The translations under genes and the position numbers were made by a program. The notes beneath the pieces were generated by a model that did no database searches, was not told the DNA's origin, and was given only the letters and a program-made list of their open reading frames with translations. Below, in pieces: positions 16,148 through 26,819 of a DNA stretch of 64,000 bases (within the stretch, counting starts at the first letter, position 1; every line of letters starts with the position of its first letter). Source of the DNA: Candidatus Binatia bacterium (GTDB taxonomy: Bacteria > Desulfobacterota > Binatia > UBA1149 > JAJCZL01); NCBI GenBank assembly GCA_028278325.1, contig JANQEO010000151.1, forward strand, positions 1-64,000, written 5' to 3'.

Positions 16148-19100
16148 ATGGCTCAACGACGCAGCAGGCGAGCAACAACGAAGGGCGGCATCAAGGGCCA
16201 CCATACTGAGTGGCTTTCGCTCGTCGAGATCTCGGGGCCGTTCCTTTCGCTACCTGTGTTGAAAGATGTCTTCCCCGACGGTCTCGATGCCGACGATACC
16301 GAGGTTAGTGGACGAGTGGCCGTCGCCTATAAGGAGTGGCTACTAGAGCGAGACGATCCGGGGCTGCACCGCCAGTGGGTCCAGTTCGTGTTAGCCGACG
16401 TCCTCGAGTTCCCCGGCAACGTGCTGTTCGATGCGAGCGCCTTCGACGACCGGCTCAAGGTCCACGTTGCGGAGCATCATACCTCGATAGAACCGGCAAT
16501 CATCGTAGCGGAGGATACCAGCGACGGCGCGAACAATACTCCACGAATGCTCGTGATGGTGGAGTCTTTCGGCCAGGGACTCGATGATCCGAAACCTGGC
16601 CAAGGCTGGAAGGCCTCACCCGCCACACGCATGGCCGAGTTGCTGCGACGGCGGGATGGCAAAGAGCTCGGCCTCATCACCAACGGCGAGCAGTGGATGC
16701 TGGTCTCGGCGCGCCCGGGCCAGACTGCGACGTTTGTCTCATGGTACGCATCCCTGTGGTCCGAAGAGCGGATAACGCTGAGGGCATTCCGCAGCCTGCT
16801 CGGCGTCCGCCGATTCTTCAGCGTAGCCGAGAACGAGACGCTCCCCGTACTCCTGGAGCGCAGTGCTGACGAACAGTACGAAGTAACCGATAGGCTCGGA
16901 ATCCAGGTACGCCACTCGGTCGAGCTACTGGTCACGGCGCTCGACCGCATCGACCGCGACCGCGGACGCACGCTTCTAGCCGACCACGACGAAAAAGATC
17001 TCTACCAGGCAGCCGTCACAGTGATGATGCGCCTGGTCTTTTTACTCTACGCCGAGGACGGCAAGCTGCTGCCCCGCGGAGAGAGATTCTGGGACGAGAA
17101 CTATGCTGTCGGCAGGTTGATCGACGACCTCCAGGCCGACGCCGATCGGGTCGGCGAACAGGTCCTTGAACTTCGCCACGCCGGCTGGGCCCGGCTATTG
17201 GCGACGTTCCGAGCGGTGTACGGTGGCATTCGCCACGAGGCGTTCACGCTTCCTGCCTATGGCGGTGCGCTGTTCGATCCCGATCGCTTTGCGTTTCTCG
17301 AGGGACGCCCACCCGGCACCAAGTGGACCGCACAACCGGCCGCACCTCTGGCGATCAACGACCTCGAGGTTCTGCAGATCCTTCGATCGCTGCAGTACCT
17401 GCAGAGCGGTACGCCAAGGAGCGGCGGTACGGAGGCACAGCGTCTGTCGTACCGCGCGCTCGGTGTCGAACAGATCGGAGGCGTTTACGAAAGCCTGCTC
17501 GACCACACCGCAGTGCGCGCCAGCTCACCGGTGGTTAGCATACAGGGCGCCAAGGATCGCGAGCCTGAGATCGTCATTGATGAACTCGATAGTCAGAAGC
17601 GAGCCGGAAGTGATGAACTTGTCGGTTATCTGAAGGAGGCCACTGGCAAACAACCAAGATCGATCCAGAAATTACTCGACTACGCAATTCCGGCCGACGA
17701 TACCGATAAGTGGCTGATGGCCTGCGACAACGCCCCGGAGTTGTTGGAGCGCGTTAGGCCGTATGCCGGACTGGTTCGCGAGGACGACGGCGGCACACCG
17801 GTCGTCATCCCCGGAGGTAGCGTATACGTCACGCAGGGTTCGGACCGCCGCGCGACTGGGGCCCATTATACACCGCCGAGCCTTACCGAGCCGATCGTGA
17901 AGCATACGCTGGAGCCGTTGGTCTACACAGGCCCCGCAGAAGGCAAGCCCGAAAACGAGTGGCAGCTGAGATCACCCCGCGAGATCCTGGCCCTGCGCGT
18001 CTGCGACTTGGCGATGGGGTCGGCCGCCTTCCTGGTTGCAGCGTGCCGCTATCTGGCTGAGCGGCTGGTCGAGGCGTGGGAAGAGTGCGAGAGGGTCGAT
18101 CCTGGCAGAATCCTTGTCTCACCCGAGGGCGACCTCTCCGAAGGTGGCCCGAGCGAGTCACTTCTCCCCGCAGACCCGGCCGAGCGTCTCGCGGCTGCGC
18201 GCCGGTTCGTGGCCGACCGCTGTCTCTACGGGGTGGACAAGGACCCGATGGCGGTCGAGATGGGCAAGCTTTCGCTCTGGCTCGTCACCCTGCAAAAGGG
18301 CAAGCCCTTCAGCTTCTTTGATCACGCGCTGAAGGTTGGCGACTCGCTGCTCGGTGTGACTCACCGCGAGCAGCTCGAAGCCTTCGATCTGCAGGTAGAA
18401 GGCGAAAGCCAGCGCTCGCTGTTTCACGGGGTCGTCAACACTGCGCTCAAGACCGCACGTGAAAAGCGCGACAAGCTGGAGCGGCGCGCCGTGAACGATG
18501 TGCGTGACGCTGAGGAAAAGACGAGGCTACTAGCAGGGGCCGACCAGGCACTCGATGTAGTCCGCCACGCCGGCGACCTCCTAATCGCCGCCGCTCTTTC
18601 GACTGCAGGGGCTCAAGCTTCCGCTTATGAGAACCGCCGCGGCCTGCTGGCGGCGGCCTTTGGTGATGCAAACTCGGCCGAGCTCGGCGACGCCACGCGC
18701 CGCAAAGGCCTCGCAGAACTCGCGCGCCAGGCCCGAGAACTTCTCAACGAGGGTAAGCCCGAGAAAGAACGTGCCCGAAGGCCGTTCCACTGGCCGGTTG
18801 AGTTCCCCGAGGTCTTCGAGAAAGGCGGCTTCGATGGCTTCGTCGGGAATCCCCCTTTTCAGGGAGGGAGAATGATCTCGGGCAGCGCAGGAACCGATTT
18901 CCGCAACTACCTGATCACCTGGGTCGCAGGCGGCATCAAGGGAGGAGCCGATCTCTGCGCCTACATGTTTCTGCGCGCTGCTCAGTTGCTGCGGCCGGGA
19001 GGTAGCTTCGGACTCATTGCGACCAACACCATCGCGCAGGGCGAATCGCGGGAAGTTGGGCTCGACCGACTCGTCGACTGCGGCTTCTCGATTCGACGGG

Positions 19101-20521
19101 CGGTATCCACTCAACCCTGGCCCGGGCAAGCGGGCGTGCATGTATCTGTTATCTGGTTGCAAAAGGAGGGGTGGACCGGCCGTTGCTACCTCGATGGCGA
19201 GCTCGTACAAGCCATCACGCCTCAGCTCGAGATCCCCGGGCGCGCGAGCGGCAATCCACACCGCTTGGCGGCGAACGCCGAGAGGTCGTTTCAGGGGTCG
19301 ATCGTACTGGGAATGGGCTTCGTTCTGGAGCCTCACGAAGCGCATCGCCTCATCGATCAGGACCCTAAGAATCGCGACGTCCTTTTTCCCTACCTGAACG
19401 GAGAGGATCTCAACTCACGATTCGACCAGTCGCCAAGTCGCTGGGTGATCAACTTTTTTGACCGATCGGAAGAGCAATGTAGGGAGTATCCGGACTGCTG
19501 GGACATCATCGAACGAAAAGTCAGGCCAGAGCGTCAAAGGACAAACACAGACGGCACATACGCACTGCGGAAACCTCTCCCTCAAAGGTATTGGCAGTAT
19601 GCCGACAAGCGCCCCAAGCTATATTCTACCATCGCAGGAGCGGATGAGGTTTTGGTGGCCTGCCGGGTCTCCAAGTACGTTGTTCACGCTCTGGTAGACG
19701 CAGGGTTAGTCTACGATGTCGCGCTCAACGTATTTGCACCAGACGTAAGCGAACTCCTGCCCGTGCTGAATTCATCCATATACGAAGCATGGGTCCGAAA
19801 GTATGCGTCTACGCTTGAGACGAGAATTCGATATACAAACGCTGATTGCTTCGAGACCTTTCCGACACCTGACGCCCTAGAAGGTCTTCGGAAAATCGGC
19901 GACGACTATCATGCCCACCGCGCATCAATTAACAAGACGCGACGAGAAGGCCTCACAAAGATCTACAACCGAGTCCACGACCCCGACGAAGCGTCCGAGG
20001 ATATAGTGCGACTCCGCGAGCTGCACGTGGAGATGGACAAGGCTGTCGTCGCCACCTATGGCTGGACCGGCCTCGACCTTGGGCATAACTTCCACGACAC
20101 TGACCAGGGTCCCCGCTACAGCCTGGGCCACCTCGCCCGGCGCGAAGTACTCGACCGTCTCCTCGAACTCAACCACCAGCGCTACGCTGAAGAATTAGCT
20201 CAAGGATTTCACGACAAGACGAAACCCACACTCCGCCGCAAGCCCAAACAGAAAGCTGGCACTGCCGACCAAGCCGGCCTCTTCGACGCCTCGACGGAGA
20301 CAGCTCCAACTCCGGCTGACCCCGAGACGGATCTATCCCTCACTATCCTTGCCACGCTTCAGAGATCCGCCGATCCCCTTTCTAAATCTGAACTGCTCGC
20401 AAGAAGCGGTGTAGCGGCAGCACACTGGACCACGCTCATTAGTTTGCTGCTCAAATCCGGCAAAGTCATAAAAACCGGCCAGCGTCGTGGTACACGATAT
20501 CACGTCGGTCCGAACGCCTGA
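16148..20521 (+). CDS. drmMI: DISARM class 1 adenine-N6 DNA methyltransferase DrmMI (Eco57I/PglX-like)
   Basis: A 1457-aa protein, the size of large class-I DISARM or PglX-type methylases. The SAM motif I is LRVCDLAMGSAAFLVAACRYLA (about residues 618-640) and the catalytic N6-adenine motif IV is FDGFVGNPPFQGG (NPPF, about residue 903). This is followed by a target-recognition region (TFPTPDALEGLRK) and a C-terminal winged-helix-like tail (SKSELLARSGVAAAHWTTL). It marks host DNA so that the DISARM machinery restricts only unmodified DNA. It lies in the operon between drmD and drmA. Confidence 0.92.
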   Translation: MAQRRSRRATTKGGIKGHHTEWLSLVEISGPFLSLPVLKDVFPDGLDADDTEVSGRVAVAYKEWLLERDDPGLHRQWVQFVLADVLEFPGNVLFDASAFDDRLKVHVAEHHTSIEPAIIVAEDTSDGANNTPRMLVMVESFGQGLDDPKPGQGWKASPATRMAELLRRRDGKELGLITNGEQWMLVSARPGQTATFVSWYASLWSEERITLRAFRSLLGVRRFFSVAENETLPVLLERSADEQYEVTDRLGIQVRHSVELLVTALDRIDRDRGRTLLADHDEKDLYQAAVTVMMRLVFLLYAEDGKLLPRGERFWDENYAVGRLIDDLQADADRVGEQVLELRHAGWARLLATFRAVYGGIRHEAFTLPAYGGALFDPDRFAFLEGRPPGTKWTAQPAAPLAINDLEVLQILRSLQYLQSGTPRSGGTEAQRLSYRALGVEQIGGVYESLLDHTAVRASSPVVSIQGAKDREPEIVIDELDSQKRAGSDELVGYLKEATGKQPRSIQKLLDYAIPADDTDKWLMACDNAPELLERVRPYAGLVREDDGGTPVVIPGGSVYVTQGSDRRATGAHYTPPSLTEPIVKHTLEPLVYTGPAEGKPENEWQLRSPREILALRVCDLAMGSAAFLVAACRYLAERLVEAWEECERVDPGRILVSPEGDLSEGGPSESLLPADPAERLAAARRFVADRCLYGVDKDPMAVEMGKLSLWLVTLQKGKPFSFFDHALKVGDSLLGVTHREQLEAFDLQVEGESQRSLFHGVVNTALKTAREKRDKLERRAVNDVRDAEEKTRLLAGADQALDVVRHAGDLLIAAALSTAGAQASAYENRRGLLAAAFGDANSAELGDATRRKGLAELARQARELLNEGKPEKERARRPFHWPVEFPEVFEKGGFDGFVGNPPFQGGRMISGSAGTDFRNYLITWVAGGIKGGADLCAYMFLRAAQLLRPGGSFGLIATNTIAQGESREVGLDRLVDCGFSIRRAVSTQPWPGQAGVHVSVIWLQKEGWTGRCYLDGELVQAITPQLEIPGRASGNPHRLAANAERSFQGSIVLGMGFVLEPHEAHRLIDQDPKNRDVLFPYLNGEDLNSRFDQSPSRWVINFFDRSEEQCREYPDCWDIIERKVRPERQRTNTDGTYALRKPLPQRYWQYADKRPKLYSTIAGADEVLVACRVSKYVVHALVDAGLVYDVALNVFAPDVSELLPVLNSSIYEAWVRKYASTLETRIRYTNADCFETFPTPDALEGLRKIGDDYHAHRASINKTRREGLTKIYNRVHDPDEASEDIVRLRELHVEMDKAVVATYGWTGLDLGHNFHDTDQGPRYSLGHLARREVLDRLLELNHQRYAEELAQGFHDKTKPTLRRKPKQKAGTADQAGLFDASTETAPTPADPETDLSLTILATLQRSADPLSKSELLARSGVAAAHWTTLISLLLKSGKVIKTGQRRGTRYHVGPNA

Positions 20522-20590
20522 CTCGCGGAACACGGACAGGCATGCTAAGCCACTCTGCCTTAGGACGCTCGGCGTTAGAGGCCTTGAAAG

Positions 20591-23500
20591 ATGTCAGAGG
20601 AAACGCCTGAAGTTCGCTCCCAGGCAAGCTCGTCCGACCGATCGACGAGCAGCATGACTAGCTCTGTAGATATTCGTCAGGAACTCCTAGATCTCATTTT
20701 CCGCGACCTCGTTGGCCCGGCAAAGGGCCCTGACGAGGAGGTCTCTAATGCACGCCCCTCGGACCGTTACGTTCTCGGCATGCTCGCTCCGAGCGGCCAC
20801 GCGGCCGAATGCGAAGAGGATGAGGAGTTCGCTGATGACGGGGCCGGGAACTCCGAGGAGGGTTCTGTAGAGCAAGCCACGCCGGCGGCTCGTACGACAC
20901 TACCGTCGTCGCTGGGACTGAGCTTCAGTGTTCCCCGGGATTGCCGCGCGGTCAGAGTCTCAGCGAGGTGGGGTCGATACGAACGGACCGAGAGCGAAAC
21001 TGAGTCGGATGAGAAGACCGGTAATCCACTGCGGATATGGCGCCGTCGGCAAATGGAAGGAGCGATTTCGAGGCTTCCTCTCGACATCGGAGTCATCGAG
21101 TCCGCGGCGCCCGTTGCAGAGTTTCCCGACATCGTCATCGAAGGGATTGTTCGTGAGAGGCCGGATACAAAGATTGTCTCGCTGTTCTTGGTCAACCGTC
21201 AAGAAGAGCCCGACAAGCTCAAGAACGAAGCATGGGTGTTTCAGCCCGAGCTCATCTTAGAAGACCCTGACGGGAGACCGATCTTCGAGCGCCGCGCGCT
21301 GGTAACCGACCCGGGCGGAAATGACAGCGAGACCACACGTGAAACGGCAGAGATGGCGATGCTGTATCGCCATGAGGTCGAGTTCGCGGTCGGGCATGGC
21401 GTGTCCGTACACGCAGAGCCTTCGCCCGATGATCCGCACCGTGCGGTTAGAGTCAGCACACAGATTCTTCCATCCTTTGAGCTGGCCCAGCAAACGCCAC
21501 CGACACCGGCGGACGGCGGCTTTGAACAACTGTCTGAACTCACGCTCGACATGAAGCGGCTGGCTGAGGCTGACCAGGCCGGTCTATCCGACATGCTCTC
21601 GCCATTGACGGCTGCGTATCGAGCATGGCTGGACCGTCAAAGAGCGAGAGTGGAGGGTAGCGACGCTAGTCTGAGCGATTACCGCACGCCAGCGTTCGCG
21701 TCGCTCGAGAAGTGCGAGAAAGCGCTCGCTCGCATCCAAGAAGGGATCGATCTGGTCGTCGGTGATCCCGCCGCGTCGGAGGCGTTTCGATTCGCCAACA
21801 AAGCGATGTGGAAGCAGCGGATTCACTCGATCTACTCCGAGAAGATCCGACAAGGCTCCCAGGCTGATCTCGATCAGATCGACGCTGACTTGAGCAATCA
21901 TTCGTGGCGGCCTTTCCAGCTCGCTTTCATCTTGCTCAACCTGGCGAGCACGACGGATTTGCACCATACGGACCGCAGCCACGAGACCGACGCTTTGGCC
22001 GATCTGCTCTGGTTCCCGACCGGCGGCGGAAAGACCGAGGCCTACCTGGGTCTGACCGCCTACGTCTTTGCATTGCGACGCCTTCAGGGACCGATAGCAG
22101 GGCGGGATGGGAAAAATGGCGTAGCCGTCTTGATGCGATACACGCTGCGCCTGCTTACGCTTCAACAGTTCCAGCGTGCCACGGCGCTGGTATGTGCTTG
22201 CGAGAACATACGTCGCGAGGACCCTGAGCGCTGGGGCCAGACTCCTTTTCGTATCGGCCTGTGGGTCGGACAGCGAGCAACGCCCAACACTACTGAACAA
22301 GCAAAGAACGCCCTGTCACAAGAATCCGGAAGGGGATACTTTTCGGACCAGCGCGGGGTCGGCTCGCCAACACAACTGACCAATTGTCCCTGGTGCGGTA
22401 GCAAGGTCGACCCAGGCCGCGATGTTCAGGTCGACCCCGTCGGCTCGGGGCGTGGTCGCACGTTAGTCTACTGCAGCGAAAAATTAGGACGCTGCCCATT
22501 CACTCCGCGCAATTCTCCTGGCGAAGGTATTCCGGTGGTTGTAGTCGACGAGGAGATCTACCGTCTGCTACCGGCTCTGGTAATCGCTACCGTCGACAAG
22601 TTCGCACAGATGCCATGGAACGGACAAACCCAGATGCTGTTCGGGCGTGTCAACGGTTATTGCCCCCGACATGGGTTTCGCTCACCGGAAGTAGACGACA
22701 AGGACTCTCACAACAAACGTGGCAAGCTGCCCTCGGTAAAGACCCAGCCGCACGGACCACTGCGTCCCCCCGACCTGATCATCCAAGACGAGCTTCACTT
22801 GATCAGTGGCCCACTGGGATCTCTAGTCGGCCTTTACGAGACGGTCGTCGATGAACTTTGCTGCTTCGAGGTCGACGGCAAGCGCGTTCGCCCGAAATTG
22901 ATCGCCTCGACGGCAACCATCCGCAACGCGAAGTCACAGGTGAATTCGCTGTTCCTGCGTAAGGTCGAGATCTTTCCGCCACCCGGAACTGATGCAGCCG
23001 ACAACTTTTTCTCCATCAAACGGCCCACATCGGAGCTGCCCGGACGCTTGTATTTGGGAGTCTGCGCGCCAGGCAAGCGCCTCAAGGCCGTACTAATCCG
23101 CGTATACGTAGCGCTACTCGGCGCATCGCAGCTCCTGTATGAGAAGTACGGTAAAGCCGCCGACCCGTGGATGACGCTCCTGGGTTATTTCAACTCCATC
23201 CGTGAGCTCGGAGGCATGCGTCGACTTCTGGGAGACGACGTGCGCACGCGCTTGCTAGGCATAGACAAGTGGGGCCTGGCCAAACGGCGTCTGTTCGAAG
23301 ACCGAACTGAAGAGCTGACCTCCCGCAAGACCTCCACTGCGATCCCTGAGATTCTCGACAGACTCGAGATCGCATTCGACCCCGAAGATGATCGCAAACG
23401 CGAGGAGCTAAGAAAGCAAGGCAGGGGCTTGGGCAAACCTCGACCCTACGATGCCGTACTTGCCACCAACATGGTCTCGGTCGGTGTTGACGTGAAGCGC

Positions 23501-24124
23501 CTGGGCCTGATGGTAGTCGGTGGCCAACCCAAAGCTACGTCCGAGTACATTCAAGCCACCAGCCGTGTGGGCCGACATTTCCCGGGCCTGGTCGTTACGG
23601 TTTACAACTGGGCGCGCCCGCGCGACCTGTCACACTACGAGCGCTTCGAGCACTATCACGCTACCTTCTACCAGCAGGTCGAATCACTGTCGGTAACACC
23701 GTTTGCCAAACGAGCGCTCGATCGCGGCCTGTCAGGCCTCCTCGTCTCCCTGATCCGTTTAGCCGAGTTCGAGTACAACGAAAACAGCGATGCTCGAAAG
23801 ATCCGGGAGGACTCCGAACTGGTGCGTCGGGCGATCTCGACCATCGCAGCACGCGCAGCGGAGGTGCTGTATGACAAGGACGCAGGCGAGGCCGTGGAGA
23901 GCGAACTGCGCCGAAGACTCGATTACTGGCTGGATCTGGCCAACGGTCCCAATGGGCCCAACCTCGCGTATCGTGCTCGAAGGGACGGCACGACAATCGG
24001 TTTGCTGGATCAGCCGTCCAAGGCCGACTGGGAAACGTTCACGTGCCTGAACTCGCTTCGTGACGTGGAACCCACGAGCGGGTTCATACTCATCGACGAC
24101 GGCCTGGGCGGGAGTAAGTCCTAG
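20591..24124 (+). CDS. drmA: DISARM helicase DrmA
   Basis: An 1177-aa superfamily 2 helicase of the DISARM core. Walker A is LLWFPTGGGKTEAYLGL and Walker B is LIIQDELHLISGPLGS (DELH variant). A zinc-ribbon-like insertion reads NCPWCGSKVDPG...VYCSEKLGRCPF. Motifs V and VI are VLATNMVSVGVDVKRLGLM and YIQATSRVGR. DrmA and DrmB form the core complex that loads on phage DNA; DrmA is the motor. The N-terminal 400 residues are acidic and specific to the family. ATG at 20591 with AGAGG upstream. Its stop codon shares one base with the GTG start of drmB, so the two are translationally coupled. Confidence 0.93.
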   Translation: MSEETPEVRSQASSSDRSTSSMTSSVDIRQELLDLIFRDLVGPAKGPDEEVSNARPSDRYVLGMLAPSGHAAECEEDEEFADDGAGNSEEGSVEQATPAARTTLPSSLGLSFSVPRDCRAVRVSARWGRYERTESETESDEKTGNPLRIWRRRQMEGAISRLPLDIGVIESAAPVAEFPDIVIEGIVRERPDTKIVSLFLVNRQEEPDKLKNEAWVFQPELILEDPDGRPIFERRALVTDPGGNDSETTRETAEMAMLYRHEVEFAVGHGVSVHAEPSPDDPHRAVRVSTQILPSFELAQQTPPTPADGGFEQLSELTLDMKRLAEADQAGLSDMLSPLTAAYRAWLDRQRARVEGSDASLSDYRTPAFASLEKCEKALARIQEGIDLVVGDPAASEAFRFANKAMWKQRIHSIYSEKIRQGSQADLDQIDADLSNHSWRPFQLAFILLNLASTTDLHHTDRSHETDALADLLWFPTGGGKTEAYLGLTAYVFALRRLQGPIAGRDGKNGVAVLMRYTLRLLTLQQFQRATALVCACENIRREDPERWGQTPFRIGLWVGQRATPNTTEQAKNALSQESGRGYFSDQRGVGSPTQLTNCPWCGSKVDPGRDVQVDPVGSGRGRTLVYCSEKLGRCPFTPRNSPGEGIPVVVVDEEIYRLLPALVIATVDKFAQMPWNGQTQMLFGRVNGYCPRHGFRSPEVDDKDSHNKRGKLPSVKTQPHGPLRPPDLIIQDELHLISGPLGSLVGLYETVVDELCCFEVDGKRVRPKLIASTATIRNAKSQVNSLFLRKVEIFPPPGTDAADNFFSIKRPTSELPGRLYLGVCAPGKRLKAVLIRVYVALLGASQLLYEKYGKAADPWMTLLGYFNSIRELGGMRRLLGDDVRTRLLGIDKWGLAKRRLFEDRTEELTSRKTSTAIPEILDRLEIAFDPEDDRKREELRKQGRGLGKPRPYDAVLATNMVSVGVDVKRLGLMVVGGQPKATSEYIQATSRVGRHFPGLVVTVYNWARPRDLSHYERFEHYHATFYQQVESLSVTPFAKRALDRGLSGLLVSLIRLAEFEYNENSDARKIREDSELVRRAISTIAARAAEVLYDKDAGEAVESELRRRLDYWLDLANGPNGPNLAYRARRDGTTIGLLDQPSKADWETFTCLNSLRDVEPTSGFILIDDGLGGSKS

Positions 24125-25971
24125 TGTCGTTTCAAAGGCGACGCGTTGGCGAGATTCGTCCGAGCCAAGCCATTCATACGTACGGCGTAGGCTCACTGGT
24201 CGATCTGCCCAACTTCTCAGCCGTGGTCATGGGGTTAAGTGATTGGCAAGATCCCACGCCTCAAACCGAAGTCGTCGAGGAGCGACTTCTCGGGATAGTT
24301 CGTCGCCAATTGGGACCGCAGGTCCAACGGCTGGCCGGACCGCCTGTCCCGGAAGACACCGACCGCCCCGACCCATTCGACCCCGAATACACGCGTGGGA
24401 TACCCATCACACCCTTCCCGCGCTGGATGCGATGCCCACTGTGCAACCGTATCGCCCCGCTCGAGATGGGAATCTTCAAGCTCAAGGAGAGTCCCTATCG
24501 ACCCGAGCAAACACGATACGTCCACCAAAACTGCGATAGAGCCGGCAACAAGCCGCCGCAGGTCGTGCCCGTGCGACACATCAGAATGTGTAAGAACGGC
24601 CACATCGGCGAGTTCCCCTGGGCCACCTACGTTCACAAAGGTGAGACCGAATGCCCGGAGATTTTGAGGTTTTACGAATTCGGCGTTTCGGCCGAGGCCG
24701 CAGATCTGCTCGTCCAGTGTGATACCTGCGGTGCATCACGACGAATGACCGAGGCGTTCAGGGAAGATGGTGCTGCGCTCGGCCCCTGCACCGGCTCCCA
24801 TCCTCACAACCACATCCCGGAGACCGAGTGCGAAGAACCGGCAAAGCCGACCTTGGTCGGAGCCTCCAATGTTTGGTTCGGCGTGTCGATCTCGGCGTTG
24901 TCCGTGCCCACAGCGTCGGGCGAGTTGAATCAACTGGTCATCAGCCACTGGCCGCTTCTGGAACCGATCACATCGCGTGAGGTTCTCGACTACGCGATCA
25001 AGGCCGGAAATCTCAAGCCTTTTGCCGGGTGGTCCGCCGACGAGATCTGGGATGCCATTGAGGCGAAACGTAATGCCCCGGATGAGCCCGGACCCGAAAG
25101 CATGGAAGAGCTCAAGCAAGGCGAGTGGATGATCTTCTCTGATCCGGACTCGGAACAGCCGACGCCCGATCTTGCCTTGCGCAAGAGCCCCATTCCGCCG
25201 GGATATGAGCAGTGGATCGAGAGCGTGGTGCTGGCTGACAGGCTTCGAGTAGTCAATGCCCTGGTCGGGTTTACGCGCGTAATCTCGCCAGGTGATTTCG
25301 CAGACCTCGACGAGATCGACGAGATCAAGCGCGGCCCCTTGGACCGCAAGCGCCCGGACTGGGTACCCGCCTCCGAGGTACGCGGCGAGGGGATCTTCTT
25401 GAGGGTGCGCGAGGAGGCTCTGACAGAGTGGGAAGCCAAAGTCTCGGCACAGGAAAGTGTCGCCCGCACTGCTCACACGGTGTTTCGCGAAGCACGCAAG
25501 ATCGAGAACCCGAGTCACCACTTTCCGGGAATGCGCTACATTTTGCTGCACTCGCTCGCACATGCCTTGATCCGTCAGTTCGCGATCGAGTGTGGTTATG
25601 CAGCCGCGAGTCTGCAGGAGCGGATCTATGCCGGCAGCGCCGAGGACGGCTCTCGTATGGCAGGGATCCTGTTGTACACGGCCGCGGCAGACAGCGAAGG
25701 CACGCTTGGCGGACTGGTCCATCTCGGAGAACCCGAGATCCTGGCCCGGCACCTCTACCAGGCTCTGGAGGCCATGCGGCTGTGTGCGTCCGATCCGCTT
25801 TGTGCAGAGCACGACCCGGGAGGCGACCCGCCCACTCTTCACGGGGCCGCGTGTCACGCCTGCCTGTTTGCAGCCGAGACTTCTTGTGAGCGGGGCAACA
25901 AGTACCTGGATCGCCGGCTTCTCGTTGAGACACTCTCACGGGGAGTGATACCATTCTTCACCAGCGGCTGA
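24124..25971 (+). CDS. drmB: DISARM core protein DrmB (DUF1998)
   Basis: A 615-aa DrmB protein, identified by its start (RVGEIRPSQAIHTYGVGSLVDLPNFSAVVMG) and its C-terminal DUF1998 domain (YILLHSLAHALIRQFAIECGYAAASLQERIY ... GAACHACLFAAETSCERGNKYLDR). It has several Cys pairs likely to bind zinc: RCPLCNR, HIRMCKNGHIGEF, LVQCDTCGASR and CHACLF..SC. DrmB partners DrmA in the DISARM effector complex. The GTG at 24124 overlaps the drmA stop by one base. drmC follows after 24 nt. Confidence 0.94.
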   Translation: MSFQRRRVGEIRPSQAIHTYGVGSLVDLPNFSAVVMGLSDWQDPTPQTEVVEERLLGIVRRQLGPQVQRLAGPPVPEDTDRPDPFDPEYTRGIPITPFPRWMRCPLCNRIAPLEMGIFKLKESPYRPEQTRYVHQNCDRAGNKPPQVVPVRHIRMCKNGHIGEFPWATYVHKGETECPEILRFYEFGVSAEAADLLVQCDTCGASRRMTEAFREDGAALGPCTGSHPHNHIPETECEEPAKPTLVGASNVWFGVSISALSVPTASGELNQLVISHWPLLEPITSREVLDYAIKAGNLKPFAGWSADEIWDAIEAKRNAPDEPGPESMEELKQGEWMIFSDPDSEQPTPDLALRKSPIPPGYEQWIESVVLADRLRVVNALVGFTRVISPGDFADLDEIDEIKRGPLDRKRPDWVPASEVRGEGIFLRVREEALTEWEAKVSAQESVARTAHTVFREARKIENPSHHFPGMRYILLHSLAHALIRQFAIECGYAAASLQERIYAGSAEDGSRMAGILLYTAAADSEGTLGGLVHLGEPEILARHLYQALEAMRLCASDPLCAEHDPGGDPPTLHGAACHACLFAAETSCERGNKYLDRRLLVETLSRGVIPFFTSG

Positions 25972-25995
25972 TCTGACCCGTAAGGAGCTTCTTGA

Positions 25996-26802
25996 TTGGC
26001 AGACACTGAAGAGAGAACGCTGAGCGATCTTGTCGTTGCCGCTGCAAGGGATCTGCCCGGGGGCGCGCTAGAATCTTTTTGTCGCGCACTCGAGCGTCTC
26101 GGGGCAGGCGCGACCGTTCAGCGTATAGTCGGGGAGGTTCCCGTCTCCAACCCCGAAGTTGCCCGTACGTTGACAGCACTGATCGAGACATGGCGAGCCG
26201 AGCTGGCCGACGCGCCGTTCACCTCTCTTGCCTGGGCCCTTCGGGGTGCCTCGGCTACCGATGATCACTGGCGCCAGGTCAGTGATCTCGATCTGGTATG
26301 GACAGGCCCCGCGCCGGCGCTGGGCAAGATGCGCCAGACGAGACCCGTGCTGCGAAGTCTCATCGATTGCGCGCAACACGACGTGTGGCTCATCTGTTTC
26401 GCCGCCTACAAGGTGCCCTTGGTCGTCGAGGCGCTCGAGTCAGCCTTGGACCGCGGGGTAACGGTGCGAATCATTCACGAAGATCCCGAGATAAGTCAGC
26501 AAAAGGTCAAGTTCTCGGCCATTGAAACGTTGGGGCAACGCGTGGCCGATGCCGCCGAGCTCTACATCTGGCCGCTCGAGAAACGCCAAACCGCCGACAA
26601 CGGTGCACATGGCTCGCTACATGCCAAGGCCGTGCTGGCCGACAACACCAGGTTGTTCGTGAGCAGCGCCAATCTCACGGGACACGCGCTCGATATCAAC
26701 ATGGAGTTGGGCGTGCTCATCCGGGGCGGTCAACGCCCGGTTTGGATGGCCGAGCACCTGCGCTGGCTAGTGGATTCCAAGACGCTCGAGCGCGTATCCT
26801 GA
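25996..26802 (+). CDS. drmC: DISARM phospholipase-D-like nuclease DrmC
   Basis: A 268-aa PLD-superfamily protein completing the operon. The C-terminal HKD motif is clear (HGSLHAKAVLADNTRLFVSSANLTGHAL: H-x-K-x4-D followed by S-x-N). The first half has the degenerate DVWLICFAAYKVPLVVEALE segment, so a single HKD copy suggests dimerisation, as in Nuc/BfiI-type enzymes. The start is TTG at 25996 with AAGGAG 8 nt upstream. DrmC was reported dispensable or accessory in the studied DISARM systems. It is convergent with the AspBHI-type reader gene, 17 nt away. Confidence 0.92.
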   Translation: MADTEERTLSDLVVAAARDLPGGALESFCRALERLGAGATVQRIVGEVPVSNPEVARTLTALIETWRAELADAPFTSLAWALRGASATDDHWRQVSDLDLVWTGPAPALGKMRQTRPVLRSLIDCAQHDVWLICFAAYKVPLVVEALESALDRGVTVRIIHEDPEISQQKVKFSAIETLGQRVADAAELYIWPLEKRQTADNGAHGSLHAKAVLADNTRLFVSSANLTGHALDINMELGVLIRGGQRPVWMAEHLRWLVDSKTLERVS

Positions 26803-26819
26803 CAGCTCACTGGGGGCGC

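Noticed and set aside
12912..26802. Class 2 DISARM or a BREX/Pgl system
   Set aside because: A SNF2-type DrmD and an adenine methylase are present, there is no DrmE, and there is no PglZ or Lon-like gene.
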